Shown here: piece by piece, positions 24,601 through 37,585 of the stretch
Position numbering within the stretch: the stretch's first letter is position 1
Layout: each line of letters begins with the position of its first letter
Assembly (NCBI GenBank): GCA_030144725.1
Contig: JASKMD010000333.1
Coordinates: forward strand, 26,001-90,000
DNA length: 64,000 bases
Source: Haematococcus lacustris
Taxonomy: Eukaryota > Chlorophyta > Chlorophyceae > Chlamydomonadales > Haematococcaceae
Direction: 5' to 3'
Position numbers and translations under genes: made by a program
Notes under the pieces: generated by a model
Database searches by the model: none
Seen by the model: only the letters and a program-made list of their open reading frames with translations
Told to the model about the DNA's origin: nothing

Positions 24601-27071
24601 ACACCACCTACACAGCGTCATAATACAACACTGGCATCGAGACGCTGCCATTGCTAACCAGCTTGCAGTGACCAACAAACAGCATCGACTCCAACCGTCC
24701 ATAATCTTCGCATATCTCAAGCTCAGCCTACCGGAGTGGCTGTGCTGCACAAGGTCCACTCAAACAGCCCATGTCATCGGCATTTAACGTGGTGTGTTAT
24801 CCATCTTGTGTTGATTTGTGCAGGTAAATGGCAGCGGACGGGTCAATGCCTTCCAAGCTGTGCGTATGGCGTCACGCTACTTGTCCACCAACTCACTGAA
24901 CGCGACAGCAGGTGAGCCCCCAGCCTTCCTTTGCTGTTGGCCCTGCAGCTGTGTCTCACCCTTTTCATTGCAACCCATGAGCCAGCTCAAGCAGCGGTTG
25001 CTGGCACCCACCCCCTTGTCCTCTCACTCCTCTCACTCGTTCGTCACTGGTTTGCTGTTGTCATGGCGCCGGTGTTTCTGTTGCGCAGTGGCAATGAACC
25101 TGACGACTTTGCCCACCCTGCCCCTCGAGACTCTGCCCACCCAGGCCCTGGTGCTGCAGGGCTGGCAGGAAGCAGTGTGGACGTTGGGCAACCCAACTGT
25201 GAGTTTCTCCACATTAGGCATGGCCTGCTGTCCGCCAAGCGGACCTGCCACCACACACTGCCACCTACCAGCACCCTCAGGTGTCCATGCAACCCATGCG
25301 CCACCTAATACTCAACACATAGCCCCTGACCACTTGGAGCCCAGTGCGGGCAAGGCATGGCGTTCACTGCCTCTAGGCCCTGGCAGCCCCTGGCCAAACA
25401 CCTCTGGCATGTGGCCTGCTGCATTGCCCTTTTGACCGTTGCTGCAGCTTTTGAGCATCGAGGGTCAGACCCAAGTGGATGCCAGTGTGCGGGTGGGCAG
25501 CCCCAGCTTCACCCGCTGGAAGTACAGCACAGGTGAGCACCCTCTTGAACACCTGACAGCCAGTGGCTGCATACATGTCTCCCTGTGCAAACAGCCCCTG
25601 TACACCTGTCGTTGGCAGCAAACGTCTCCTCCTGCATCATGTTGTCATGACGGGGCAAACTTGAGCTGACCAGCTGCTTTGCATATCAAGTGTCCATGTC
25701 TGCATGCAACCAAGTTGGCTGCTGCTCCTCTTGGGCAGCTATGTGACCTGTGTTCTTCTGCTGTTGTTCGCTTTTGACAGGCTTAATGTCGGTGCTAACC
25801 AGCAGCCTGGTGGTCAACAGCTCCGGCCTTGTGCAACTGAACCTTACCACCCCCTCCTTTACCAACATCAGGCTGAGAGTCAACAACAACACGCTCTCCT
25901 TCAATCTGTCCAGCACCAGCACCTCTGGCCCCAGCCCAGCCGCCTTCACCTGCACAGCGCCTAACCCTCTGCCCTACTTCTTCCCCGTCACCTTCCCCGT
26001 TACCTGCAGACTACCCTCCTCCCTCTCTTCAGCCCCCTCGCTGTCCCTGGCTTGCACCATGCCTCCTAATGCAGCCCAGCTGAGTTTGACCGCCCCAGTC
26101 TTACCGTCGTGCATGAGCACTGCAGCAAATGGAGGCCAGCCCATGGCCCTCACGTGCACTGTGGTGCCTCTTGTGCCCGCCTCCGTCACCCTCACTGGCC
26201 TGAGCTGCACAGCAGCAAATGTGACACTGGCTTCAAGCGCCATTGTGCAGCAGTCAGCTGTGGCCATCTTCGTGGCAGCAGCACCTGGTAGGCGGGACTG
26301 GGTGGGAGTGCAGCTGCTGACAGGCGGCTGGGCTAGCTTGATGGCCAGCAGTGGCATGCACAATTGTCACAATTTGAAGAGTGCCTGATCTGCCACACAG
26401 CATTGCAACTGTTGCTGTGTATATGTGTGTTGCATTTGCTGGAGATAATTCAGGGATGTGTAGTGGGGAAGGCACCCGGACTGCTGCTGCTGCCGGCCCT
26501 TAACCCTGGCTGCGGCTGTGTTGCACAGGGCTGTACCAAGTGGAGCTGAGTGTTGGGTGGCCTGGGGCGAGCAGCGTCACTAGCTTAGCTGTCCGGCTGC
26601 CAGGTGCAGCGGACTGGAGCACGGCAGACAGTGCCTGGCTGCAGGTCAGCCTCACCCATCCCTTCCCTGCCTGCTTCCCGTCTTCCTCCCCGCTCCTCCC
26701 TGATCTTCCTCCCTCACCTCAGAGCCTGCCCTTCCTTTGCGCAAACAAGCACACAACCCACGTTGGGATTCTTTGCTCTCCACTGACGCTTATCATCATC
26801 ATTATCATCATCATGACATGGCATGACACCCTCATCATTGCATGGCATTCACCAACTTGCAGCATGAAGTGGATACTGCCGGCGTTGCTGCAGCACAAGC
26901 AATTTCACCAAGACTCCACCACCACTGACATGGCTCTACACTGGGTCCTCTTGAATGTCACACAGCCGAGCGCACATCACCTGCCTGCCCACATCAAGCG
27001 TGCCTGACTATGTGGAGTTTCATGTGCCGCAGCAACGCCGGTTTGACCGCACATAGGCTCGAGACATGTAG

Positions 27072-27107
<36 letters not shown>

Positions 27108-30100
27108 CAGCAGGTGCATGCCGACCCACCTGTCGACACACGTCCTTGCCTGCAGGTGGTACCCACCCCTTGGTCGCCACCAAGCTATGCCACCAACTAC
27201 ACCATGGCCACAGGCTGGGTGGGCATGGTCGCTGCCAGCAATGTCACCAGCTTCAACGCCTCACGCAGCAGCATGTACTTCCCACTCGCTGACGGCCCAT
27301 CGCCTGGGTGAGTCCCAACCTCACCCCGCACAAATCCGGAAGTGGTGCAGTGTCATAGCCCCTCCAGGCATTCTGTGCTTGTGCACTGCCTGTCGTGACT
27401 ACTGTGATCCACCAGGTCCAGCATGGTCCCTGCATGAGCTCTGTCATGAGGTCGGGTGCTGCTGCTTTGTGTGTGTTGGTAATGTGTGTGCATGCCTTGT
27501 GTGGCTGTATCTCAGGCTGCTTACAAACACGAGCCTGCTGCTGCCAGACCTGGTCCTGTCTAGCCCTGCCCTGGCCACCACCCTCCTGGGTGCCAACTCC
27601 ACCAGCAACTCAGGTGCGAGTGAGGCATTCATCTCGCTAGGTATCACTCTACCCATGTGCAGTTTCAGCCCATGCACATGGGTTAGGGTTGCGGATCGGT
27701 AACGAATCAGTCGCATATGTGTTGTATCAAATCCTGAGCAGGTAATGGCCAGTCTGCCACCCCACCCAGCCACCCTCTTTGCCCTTCCCATGTCGCTGAC
27801 TGCCCCTGACCTGCTTGCCCTGCAGCCCCTGCCCCTGTCTCAGCTGCAGAACAATCCTCATCAGCCCTCGCGACCCTGATGACAATCATACTGATACAAG
27901 ACAGGGTATCTGCCACACCCACTGTAATGGTGCTCAGTTACACTCAACGCAAGACCTTGGCTGATGTTGAAGGTGTGAGGTCACACATGCAGTGTACGGT
28001 TTTCTTCACACCACCTGGACCCCCAGCGCGTCAGTTGCTGCTACCAGCATACGGCTTGTGGTAAGTGCTGAGGGGACGAGATGTGAAGGAGCTCAGTGCT
28101 CTGATCTTTGCGTGGTGCTGCTCAGGCTGCTGCTCAAGGGGGTCATGCACTTCACATTCTGAGCCCTGATGGCTGGATTGAACACTGTGGCAGACATTGA
28201 GAGGTGTTGCAGCCACACAACTGCCTTGCATGCGCTGTGCTGTGCAAGTGTGACATGGGTGGGCATGGGCATCCAAAAAGGGTGGGCATGGGCATCCAAA
28301 AAGTGGGTGGTGTGTCACCCTGCAGGTGGTGTGTCGTGGCTGCTCTCTATCGCTGAATGGCTTGGTGGTGGTGGACAACTGGCAGTCTCTGGTCACTACC
28401 TCGGTTCTGCAGGCCAGCTCAAGGTCGGCACACCATGCACTGCAAAGCTATGTAGCTGCTTGCCAGTATGCACATTGCTTGTTGTACAACCATGGAAACA
28501 TCAGACATGTGGCAGGCTCACTCCACCATGCTTCATCCATCCTTCTGCATGCATCCAGGTATATGCACACAAGCTCATCTGCTATCTGGTACCGTGGCTG
28601 TTGTGCTGCAGCTGCTTCAGTGTTGGAGCCAACCAGCCATACTACCTACGCTTACAGTTTGCCACCCACCAAGTCAGGACCAGCAGCCTGGCAGTGATGG
28701 TGAGTGATGAGTTATCCTGCGGTTGCCTGCTTGTGCATGCGCCCCCGCTAACCACACACATTCTCCATTCTTCCATGGCCTAGCCAAGCTTCCATGTTAG
28801 ACATCGCCAATTAGATTCCGAAACTCCCAAACCCATCATTTGTTAAGTTCACAGTATTACCAACCTTCGTCTACACTAGTGTCCCTGAGGTCGCGGGTGT
28901 CTACCCTGCAGCTGCAACCCCTGCCTGCCGTTGTCTGTCCGCATTGCAGTACCAGCCTTGCATCAGCAGCGCAGCAGCCATGCCCCCGCCTCAACCACTC
29001 GGCAATGGGGGCTTGTTGCGCCCAGCATCATTTGTGTGGGACCCTGCGAACCAGCAAGTACCTACACCCAGCGGCGTTCTAGCCAGCTATGGTGAGGCCA
29101 TTCACAGACTTCACAATCACAGTGCATGGTCTTATTGCATGAAAGCAACCTGATTTGCACTGTGATACGACTGAGTTTGGGGCTTATGGCCTGTGAACAA
29201 TTGTGATGCTACGTCAATGCTAGGGTGCACCCTCTCCTTTGTGCCAGCATGCAAAGCTTGCGCTCCTGTATGGTTTCAGGTGCGCTGATGTCTAAGGTCT
29301 TGCGCCTTGCCAAACCCTGTTTTCCGCTGCTGCCGGTGTTGTTGCAGGTTATGTAGGAGGCCTACAGTGTGATGTGTGGAGCTTAAAATCATCCAGCTCC
29401 ATCTCGATTCCCATAGGCACCGCCCCTCTCTTCAAGGTCGGTCTGCAGCACATTGATCTCACCTTGTCGCAGACCACTAGGTGTGCAACCACTACAAAAC
29501 AGTGTTGTCTGTGTGGAGTTCCCCATGCACATGGCATACACATGGCATACACATTGGCATGGTTGCCTACAACTTACACTACTTCCTGACCCCTGAGGGC
29601 TATAGTCTAGACTTGGCATGACAAACATGCGCTTAAAGTAAGCTGATGACAGCTCAAAGGGGGGGCACACACTACTGTGCCGCAGCAGGCTGCTGTTGCC
29701 GGGCCTTGCGTGGCTTGTCTCGCAGCCGCTTGTACCCCAGCTCAGGGTACTCCTTGCCCTTGGCTGGCAGCTTCCCCTGCTCTGACCGCCAGCACAGCTC
29801 CCATGGGCGCCACTTGGCCTCCCCAATGCGCTGCATGTTCAGCGCTGCATTGCAGTCCCGCTCTACCCACCTGCCTGCCTGTGGTGCTGGCTTGGCTTTG
29901 GCAGCCTTGCCCTGGCCCTTGGTGGGCTGGCTGGGCTCAGCTGCCTGCCCAGCCTTGCTGCGCTTGGCTAGCAGGGGAGTGCTGGGCCCAGGCTCTGAGG
30001 CTGCTGGCTGTGTGGCTGCCTGGCTGTTGCATGGGGCCTATGGGGGCTTGCGGGGGGCCACTACCGGGCTTCACATCAGGCGTCGTACTGGCTGGTCACG

Positions 30101-33100
30101 CTGCTGGCTCCAGGCTGGGCGCAGCAGAGGGTGTTCCACCTGCCCTGCTGGGGGCTTCCAGTCTGCAGGCCTGGTGGCCCTGCGCTTGCTGAGCCTGGGC
30201 TCTCATAGGGCTGCTGGCCATTCACTGCTAAGCTGACCCGGCTGGTGCGGTGCTCATCCACAAGCACCACCCTGCCCCGCGGCTGGTCATTGCCCCTGGG
30301 CCAGCTGCCAGCTCATAGTTTGTCACTCCTCCACATCACTCTCGCTTCTCCAGGAGGCAGACATGAACATCGTCAATCTCATGTTGTTAGCTCTCTTGGA
30401 CGGTCTGCAGCATGGGGCACTACATCCGGCAACACACTCGCGTGTCATGCCAATGGCTCCAGGCAGGGTGAAGTAAGCACAGCTAGGGGCTGGTGTGGGA
30501 TGAGCTGGGTGTGGCTGAGGTTGAGTGTACGTGGCCTCAGTATCTCTGTACCAGTAGGTCCAGCGGTGTTTGTGCTGGCTGTGCAACAATGGCATGTCGT
30601 GTGGTAGCAGCACCTGTCCTGCTGCTTCTGTGCTGCTGCAGGTGCGACTACCGCTATGCTCTGACAACTCCAACGTGGACAGCCCTGCCTGTACCTCACC
30701 CTGGTCCTTCACACTGGATGTAAGGCTGTCTGCAGGGGCAGAGGTGGCAAAGCCTGCAGCCAGGGTCACTGGTTCCGGGCTTGAGTGGCAGGCACACCTG
30801 GTCCTGCTTGAATATGAATAGAGGTTAGATAAATGATATGCGTGATTTAAGCTTATTCTGTGTCTGTTGAAGCCTAGCTCCTCCATGCCTTATGCAGGGC
30901 GTTGTGCCTGGTGGCTTGAGTTCTACATGGCCCCGTGTGCCCAGCTGGGCAGTTCGCTGCTGGACATACATCAACACACCTTTTGCTGGAGCAGTCACAC
31001 TCAGCACCCCTGGGGCGTCCAGCGCTGCCCTGTACTACGCAGGCTTCTCTGTTTGGCAGTCGGGCAGGCTCTCAGCCAGGTCACAGGTGAGGCAATCGCC
31101 CTGGAAGCGATTTGGTTGGCTGCATCTCATCAACATCATGCAGTCTACATCATCACCGTCATCATCATCATCATCATCATCATGTTTGCTGGCTCAAAAG
31201 TAGGGCCCATATGCTTTGTAGCGTGACATGGGCTGCAATGTTTGGGTGTTCTCTTTGTGCCTGGCGTGTGAGGACATGTAAGGTCTAGTGTGTATAGTGT
31301 CGTATAGTTTGTGTGTGTGCTACAGCACCTTTGCTGTTGTGTAGGGCTTGGCAGACTGTTCGTCTATGTTTCAAGCTGCAGCCTCCCAGGAAGACTGTCC
31401 TATCAGTATGACATGTGCATAGATGCTTAAATTTGCGCTTCCTGTGCAGAGCTGCTTTTGCCTCGCGTCATGGCCTTGCAGGTGGCATCCCTTCCTGCTG
31501 TGACCAGCTCACAGCTGTGGCACCTCCTGGCTGCGGAGTGGGTCAACGTCCTACCATCCCAGGTGGGTGGGTGCTCAGTCAGAGAGCTGGTTCAGTACGG
31601 TCTGGGTGGGGAGTGCTGAGTGACGTGGTCCCAATCCCAATGCACTAGCCATCAGGCTGCTGGGCCTCTGCACTGTGGCTGCCAACACTCCCGCTGTACG
31701 CTGTGTTGCCTGTCGTTGCTGTAGGTGCTCAACGTGTCTGTGGGTGGCTCTCCTCTGCCCATCAACTTGGTAAACATGCACCTGCCGCTGTACGTCACAG
31801 CGGTGAGTGCTGCAGCCTCATTCCCTTTGTTGTTTCGTTTATCATCCATATCGTAACCAGCTTATGGCATTGTTATTTGTGCTAGCATACTTGGCATGTT
31901 TGGCATCCTTTGCTCCAGCTGCTGGCCCTAAGCCCCCATCTTATGGCTGAGGTTGGGGCAGATGCCGGGATCCCTGTGATCCTGCGATCCATCTGCGTGT
32001 GTCAGCCACTGTTCTACACATCCACATGCCCAGCTAGAGTGGCACCACTGGTGCTGCTGCCTGTGGCTTCAATGCCAGCGTGCACTCCAACTGAAGGTCC
32101 ATGAGTGGCAGGGGTGTGGCAGGTGCAATGCCATGCCATTGTGCCATGCCATGCAGGGATAGAGGTGCCATGCCATTGTGCCATGCCATGCAGGACCCGG
32201 ATGGTAACCCAGACCTAGCAAGCACCCTGGTGGATCCTTTGACTGGCTTGCAGCCAGTGGGGGCGCCTGGCACATTCTCCCAGGTATCTTGCTTCCCTCA
32301 GTTGCAACATCAACCACACTACCTCATTCCGTCAGCTTTGTAAGCTCTATCGCCGGATCTTGATCCTCATCCTGCTGCCACCTTCCTGCCTTCCTCCTGC
32401 CATACCTGCCATTGCCCTGCCTGTGGCTGCTCTGTGACTGGCTGTGCTGCTGCTGTTGTCGCAGGTGTATGCAGCTACTGCTGCTGATGTGTTGTCCCAG
32501 ATACCCAACGATATCCTGTCTGTCGCGACTTTCAGTAGCAACAACGCAACCAGCCTTGTGGGCCTGAATGACGTCCTGACCTATCCCACCAGTTCATCTC
32601 TGGGCAGCAATGTGGGTGGGAGTTTCCTGAGACCGCAATGGACCGCAATGGGAGTTTCCTGAGCAATGGGGTGGAAGTTTCCTGAGACCACAGCAACAGC
32701 TACAGCGACAGCGTAGTATAGGGCAGCAGGACAGACGGATCTCACATCACATGAGATTGCGCTCACTTTCGCTCATTCTTGTGATTGAGCTCTTTGGTTG
32801 ATAATGTATGATGCAGCTAATGACCGCACCAGCTGCAGCAGTGGCAAATGTCAGCAACTGCAGCAATGCACGACATGGCATTCTCACCTAGTGGCATTGC
32901 TGCAGCACACACGTCCATACTTGTGCCAGCATGCTTGGTTGTCTTGTGCTTTGATGAGTCGTGGGGTATCTTGCCTACTCACGAATTGCCTTGCCCTGTC
33001 TACGCAGGTGCGTTACAGCGTACAGGACGGCTACCTGTTCACCATGCCAGACGGTCCTGCCGGTCCCTTGTTGATCAAGCTGAATGAGTATGCAGCCTCT

Positions 33101-34394
33101 GCCACTGCCATCATCGCCCCTACTGGTTTCGGGGTGACCTTGCGCAATGCGCCCAGCTTTCGACCAAGCGCCGCTGCGGTCTTCAACGCTTCAGTCCAGG
33201 TGCAGGGCGGGTACCACCAGAAGCACTGAGACTCCACCGAGGGTAGTGCTAGCATAGGAGTGCGGACCCATGCCTGCTTTCACCTGCTGGCCACCCTGCA
33301 TCCTCCTGCTGCCATGCCAGTCTGCCATGCTACCAGTACTGCATGCTTCCGTGTCACTTGCGCCCGGACCAGGCAGGCCGAGGGTTGGGACGGCAGTGTG
33401 GCATCAAGCAGGGGCGCATACAAATGTGAGCAGCACAGTCTGAGTCTCTGTGCAACATGGCAGGCTGGTGTATGTGGTGGTGCAGGTCTCCATCCCCTTG
33501 GGCTGGTTCCGGCTGCAGTTCATCACCAAGACTGCCCGCTCTGGAGGCGGCACTGGGATGGATGTCTCGGTAAGTGGCTGGCCTTGTTTCACGACCTACC
33601 TGCTTGCAGCAGTGATTGCTTACGTGCAGTGACTTGTTTAGAAACCCTCTCTGCTTCAAAGATCCATGCGGGTGAGACATGCACGTGAACCATGCGTATG
33701 AGCCACGTGTGAGCTACATCTACTTGACACAGAAGCTGAAGCTGCTTTCAATGGCCTTGAGTGCTAGGTCAATGTTCTTGGTACAGGATGGGTCTTTGTA
33801 GCTTTGCCCTTTACCATGCCTCTGCCATCAGTGGGCCTGGCTGCTTGCTCAGCCTTGGTACCCTTGCTGTGAGTGGCTGGTGGAGGAGTGCTGGGCCCGG
33901 GTTGCTGCCAAGCTGGCTGGCTGGCTGGCTGCGTCGAGGCCGCCTAACGTCACTGCACCAGGCTGTGGCCTGGCTTGTTAAAGCACTGGCTCTAGGCTGG
34001 GCGCAATGTGCAGTCCAATGCAACTTCTTGCCTGGCTGTGTAGTCATACCGCGGGCTTCAGTGGCAGGCTGCTCCCCAGGTTGAGCTCAGCAAGCCGTGC
34101 TGAACTTGAATTGCTATGGGACACCCAGGCCTCATGCCCATGTCATCAGCACTGTACATGCTCGACATGACGAGCAAGACATACAATCAAGGTAGCCTTG
34201 ATGGCAAGGGTCACCTCACACAGCTGCCTCGCTCCCTGTCAACAAGTTCACCAATGCCTCTGATACACCACCTCTGCTGTTTGCAGTTTGGTTACCCTGG
34301 AGACTACACGGGCCCATTTGATTCCTATTATTGGCGACGCCTGGCCTGGCAGCCTCAAGGCGGGCGGCGCTCACTGCTGGCATCACTACCCTGA
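18633..34394 (+). CDS. Secreted subtilisin-like serine protease (S8) with Pro-rich insert and PA14-like modules
   Basis: The start MALLVAASVTALIVGPFCAV is a signal peptide. Exons verified in phase: 18633-18722, 18798-18931, 18979-19076, 19201-19533, 19792-19917, 20221-20282, 20397-20543, 20918-21143, 22571-22638, 22986-23060, 23284-23643, 24082-24201, 24486-24533, 24824-24911, 25089-25198, 25448-25532, 25781-26287 and 26529-26644; the rest are less certain. After a prodomain (SFSGKDIDALQVLPALIQQY) come FNDPFFVNGTQWHHTRIKSD, catalytic Asp in VVAVIDTGFDLSHPD, His in NWHGTHTSG, Asn in AAGNEAS and Ser in SGTSMAAP. About 95 Pro-rich residues interrupt the domain before the Ser. The C-terminal half has PA14-type hallmarks: CSLSLNGLVVVDNW (28330-28375), QPYYLRLQFATHQVRTSSLA (28632-28691) and IPLGWFRLQF (33490-33520). 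The last exon ends ...RRSLLASLP-stop. A cell-wall role, as for volvocine hatching subtilases, is inference. Confidence 0.85.
21155..22195 (-). mobile_element. Fanzor-like element (second subfamily) in subtilase intron 8
   Basis: The minus-strand copy has the conserved 3' tail (21155-21400), a C-terminal frame with GRWVDRDCDAALNMQRIGEA (Asn of NAA changed to Asp), the low-complexity linker, and the N-terminal MPPRSGG...KIQARQNAHENK piece at about 22118-22060. The basic KKRK of the sister copy is damaged. The middle (21790-21880) is a short junction sequence, so the catalytic core is deleted. It lies wholly inside the intron between exons 20918-21143 and 22571-22638. Confidence 0.7.
26788..27106. 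repeat. ATC/GAT trinucleotide microsatellites in a subtilase intron
   Basis: A TCATCATCATTATCATCATC tract lies at about 26790-26815, and about 12 GAT units lie at 27072-27106. A similar ATC tract is at 31153-31183 in a later intron of the same gene. They are read as intronic because the flanking coding blocks end at GT donors before them. Confidence 0.8.
29446..30358 (-). mobile_element. Fanzor-like element (second subfamily) in a later subtilase intron
   Basis: This minus-strand copy is close to the one at 21155-22195. It has the conserved 3' tail (29446-29685), a C-terminal frame containing RWVERDCNAALNMQRIGEA, WRPLELCWRSEQGKLPAKGK and the Pro/Ala linker, then a diverged VLVDEHRTSRVSLAVNG segment near 30225-30270, and the element's 5' end (CATCACTCTCGCTTCTCCAG) at about 30335-30354. 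It keeps the VDE block that the other two copies of this subfamily have lost, though with small deletions. It sits between subtilase exon 29348-29436 and the next coding block at about 30641. Confidence 0.7.
32115..32193. repeat. Tandem duplication of a 3' splice-site region in the subtilase gene
   Basis: A segment of about 40 bp with CATTGTGCCATGCCATGCAG occurs twice in tandem (about 32117-32156 and 32165-32193). The second copy ends at the AG directly before coding DPDGNPDLASTLVDPLTG. The first copy ends in an equally good CAG. Confidence 0.7.
33825..34090 (-). pseudogene. Decayed Fanzor-like C-terminal fragment
   Basis: The stretch CAGCCTTG(GTA)CCCTTGCTGTGAGTGGCTGGTGGAGGAGTGCTGGGCCC lines up by eye with the linker region of the better copies (for example 21655-21715), and TCTAGGCTGGGCGCA further on matches the segment upstream of MMWCP. 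No frame survives. It lies in the last intron of the subtilase gene. Confidence 0.35.
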
Positions 34395-35345
34395 TCCCTG
34401 GGACGTCCAGCATTGAGCCTGGACATTGGAATGGAGGTCAATCATGTCCTGACGAGAGGTAAAGCTTGGACCGAGCTTCATGCAAGCGTGACAAGGGTTA
34501 CTCAGCTTGTACATGTGGGCATGGATCTAGGAAGCAGGGTGGCCGCTCCCCTCCAGGTTGCCGCAAGCTGGCACCAGAAATGCTCACACCAGAAATGGCG
34601 GCAGCAGTTACACGCTAGTTGCATGTGCATGGTCTGGACATGTCACATATGCAGAGCTAGGCATAACCAGAGGCATCCACCAGCTGCATCGCTACATATT
34701 GACATACCACCCATAGTAGTGTAGTAATGACATGCGTATCTGGTTGCTTGCATCATTTGTCCAATCGCGATGATTTAGCATTTCAGTGATATTGTTAGTT
34801 CACCGGCTAGGCCATTCAGATTTGTATGCCGTTGTGTTGCATTGCATACCCTCTCTGACCATCTGTAAACAATCTACAGACACCGTGGAAATGGCCGAAC
34901 TATGCAATCTGTCACTTGTTTGGCATTCGTCACGGCTAATTCTTCCGTAGCTTCACTTCACCTCAGCCTATGTATGCAACTGACGGCTTAGCACACATTT
35001 CTTGCAATCTTGTGGAAGTGGTTCCACGAGAATGTTCAACTTGCTTACAGTTCCAAGTTCTGCTCAAGATGTCAACACACTCAACTACATGTTCTCATAG
35101 TCTCAACATGTTCATACTAAGTTCTCAAACTCCATTTCTAGTGGAGATGTTTCTTGTAGTGCAGCCATGCTGTCAAACAACATTCCATGCACCACGTCGC
35201 AAGGAGGTCAATGCAAGGAGGAGGCCCTCCATGTGCTCCCGACGAGCTGGGTCACAGTCAGTCAGGCAGGCCATGCCAGGTCTGCACCACCCATGCAAAG
35301 TCAACTGCCAAGCCAAGAGCCCAAGGGAGGCAGCATGCCTGGGGT
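34395..35345. other. Convergent intergenic region
   Basis: The subtilase stop (34394) and the P-domain gene's stop (35346) face each other across about 0.95 kb. No gene is seen. A TGTAA, the usual green-algal polyadenylation signal, occurs on the plus strand at about 34864 and on the minus strand at about 35047; either could serve its gene. The region is more AT-rich than its surroundings. Confidence 0.4.
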
Positions 35346-37550
35346 CTATCCACGGTTGGCTAGGGAGGCAGTCAGCTTGCTCAGCATGTCACCGCCATGG
35401 AAGAAGGACAGCAAGGTGGCTCCGCTGGCGCCTGAGCCTAGGGAGGCCTGCACAGCGCATGAGCAGGGCACACCCTGGTGGAGTGCCAAGTACAACCAAC
35501 CTAGGTCTGGGTCAGTCTCCTGGTCAGCGTTTGGCAATGTTTGCCTGACAGCTACCACTCACCCTGAGGGTGGTGGCGAGGCTGGTGGTGTTGCCGGTGG
35601 CCAGGCTGCGCAGAGTAGAATCCCTCAGCGTCATGGAGGGGGTCGAGTCGGCTGCAGATTTGCAGGGAACATGCAAGCACCAAGTGAGCATGCATGGGGT
35701 TTGTGTTTGCATGCAAGCTGTGTGTCATTTAAGGCAAGTGAACAAGGTCATGCAGGCACGCTTGCTGGATGCAACTTCTCTGGCTGCCAACAACGGCAGG
35801 CAAGTACGCTTGCTGGATGCATTTCCCCTGGTCGCAAAGCCGGCAAGGCTTCCACGCCACCCCTCTAACCTCAGCCACTTGCATGGGCATGGGCATGGGC
35901 ACGAGTGACTGCAGGAGGCCCCACCTGCCACCCCAGACTGGATGGCGTCCACCTGGTCCTGCAGCCAGGTCAGGCCATCACTGTAGGTGGCGAGGCCCGA
36001 GGACACCAGCGGCCCTGTCTTCTGAGCCAGCCGGCTCACGGCGTTGTTGGCAGTTGCGAGGATGGCAGACACAGTGCTCAGGCTGGCCTCAGCCAAGGAC
36101 TGGGCCTGCGGCAGGGCACGGGGGTGCAGGGTAAGTAACCAGGCTGGCTGGCGGGGAAGAAGGGGAAGGGGTGAGGATGGGCAGCATGAGCACGGAGGGG
36201 AGAAACAAGGCCAGAGGGTGAGGAGGCGTGTGGTGAGGCAGGCCAGCTGGACATGGCCCTGCTCAGAACACCACCGTGAATGGGACAAGCTGGCAGGGGC
36301 AGGGGCAGGGGTAGAGGTAAGCTGTGAGGTCAGCGTAAGGCAGTGAATGGAGGGGCTGGGGCAAGGACCTCAGGGGCAGGGGCAAGGGCAGGCACCTGAC
36401 AGGCAGGGTCAGGAGCAGGGGCCTCAGATGCACAGGCTCACAGGCCCCAAGCCCACCCTTGGCCCACTCTGCCACTTCACTCCACTCTGTGTCCCACTTG
36501 ACCCCTTGCTGCAGGAGGCTGCCGCATCTGCCCCCAACCTACCAGGCTGAGCTTGCCCGTAGCAGCAGTGGACAGCACGCTGGCGGTGGCATCCAGCTGT
36601 GTCCTGGCCGCATCATGGACAGCGCCCAGCACAGGAGCAGTGCTGCTGCGCAGGTCCCCCGCCACGCTGGTCAGGTTGCCGACCTTTGACCTCAGGTTGG
36701 ACAGCAGGCCGGTCATACGGGTGCGGCTGACGCTTGGCTTCATCTGCAACACAGGTGTGGCCCGAGGGCTTGGCTTGGCCGGTCGACCAAGAGTACTAAG
36801 CACAGCACCAAGCCCTGCTGAACCAAGCAACCACCTAGGGCAAGGGTACCAACAGCAAGGACACCAAGCACAGCTTGACTAGTTCAGTGGCTTGGGGTAT
36901 TGATGTTAAGAGTAGAGGCAGCTGCGGTGGTAGTGGCGGCAGTGTTGTGTAGTGTGGCGGTGATGTTGGCAGCGGTGTTGACTAGGGCAGGGCAGAGGCA
37001 TGGGCAGGGCAAGGGTTGACTGTGGGGAATTGGGGTACGGCCCCCTCAATGGCTGTGGCTCAATGGAGGCTGGCTGCCGTGACACTACATCACCCACGGT
37101 GGCACTGCACCAGGGTGAGCTACACTACCGATGTGCTTGTGCCTTGGGCCAGGGCTGCTGTCATGTGCTGGCAAGGAGGTGCTGGCAAGGAGGTGCTTAC
37201 ATGTGCTTGCACGAGATGCTAGCAGTGCTTGCACGAAGCGGTTGCAAGAGGCGCTAGCAAGTCAGGCTATGAGCGAGAGGTGTTGCAATGAGCTGCTGCC
37301 TGGTACAGAGGAGGTACAGGCACACGTTGAGGCATTGCCCAGCCTAACCCGCCAGTGCTGATGCCCCTGGCTGTGCCCCGCTGCCACCGCCTCCCACCTT
37401 CTCCAGGTCTGCCGCCACAGCGCTGATGAAGTCGCTCAGGGTCCTGGTGTGGCCCACCAGGGAACCAGTGTAGCGCTGCAGCACTGCCTGGGACAGCCGG
37501 CTGGACGCCTGCAGCAGCAGCAGCAGAGGGACTGAGTAAGCAGCAACAAT

Positions 37551-37585
<35 letters not shown>

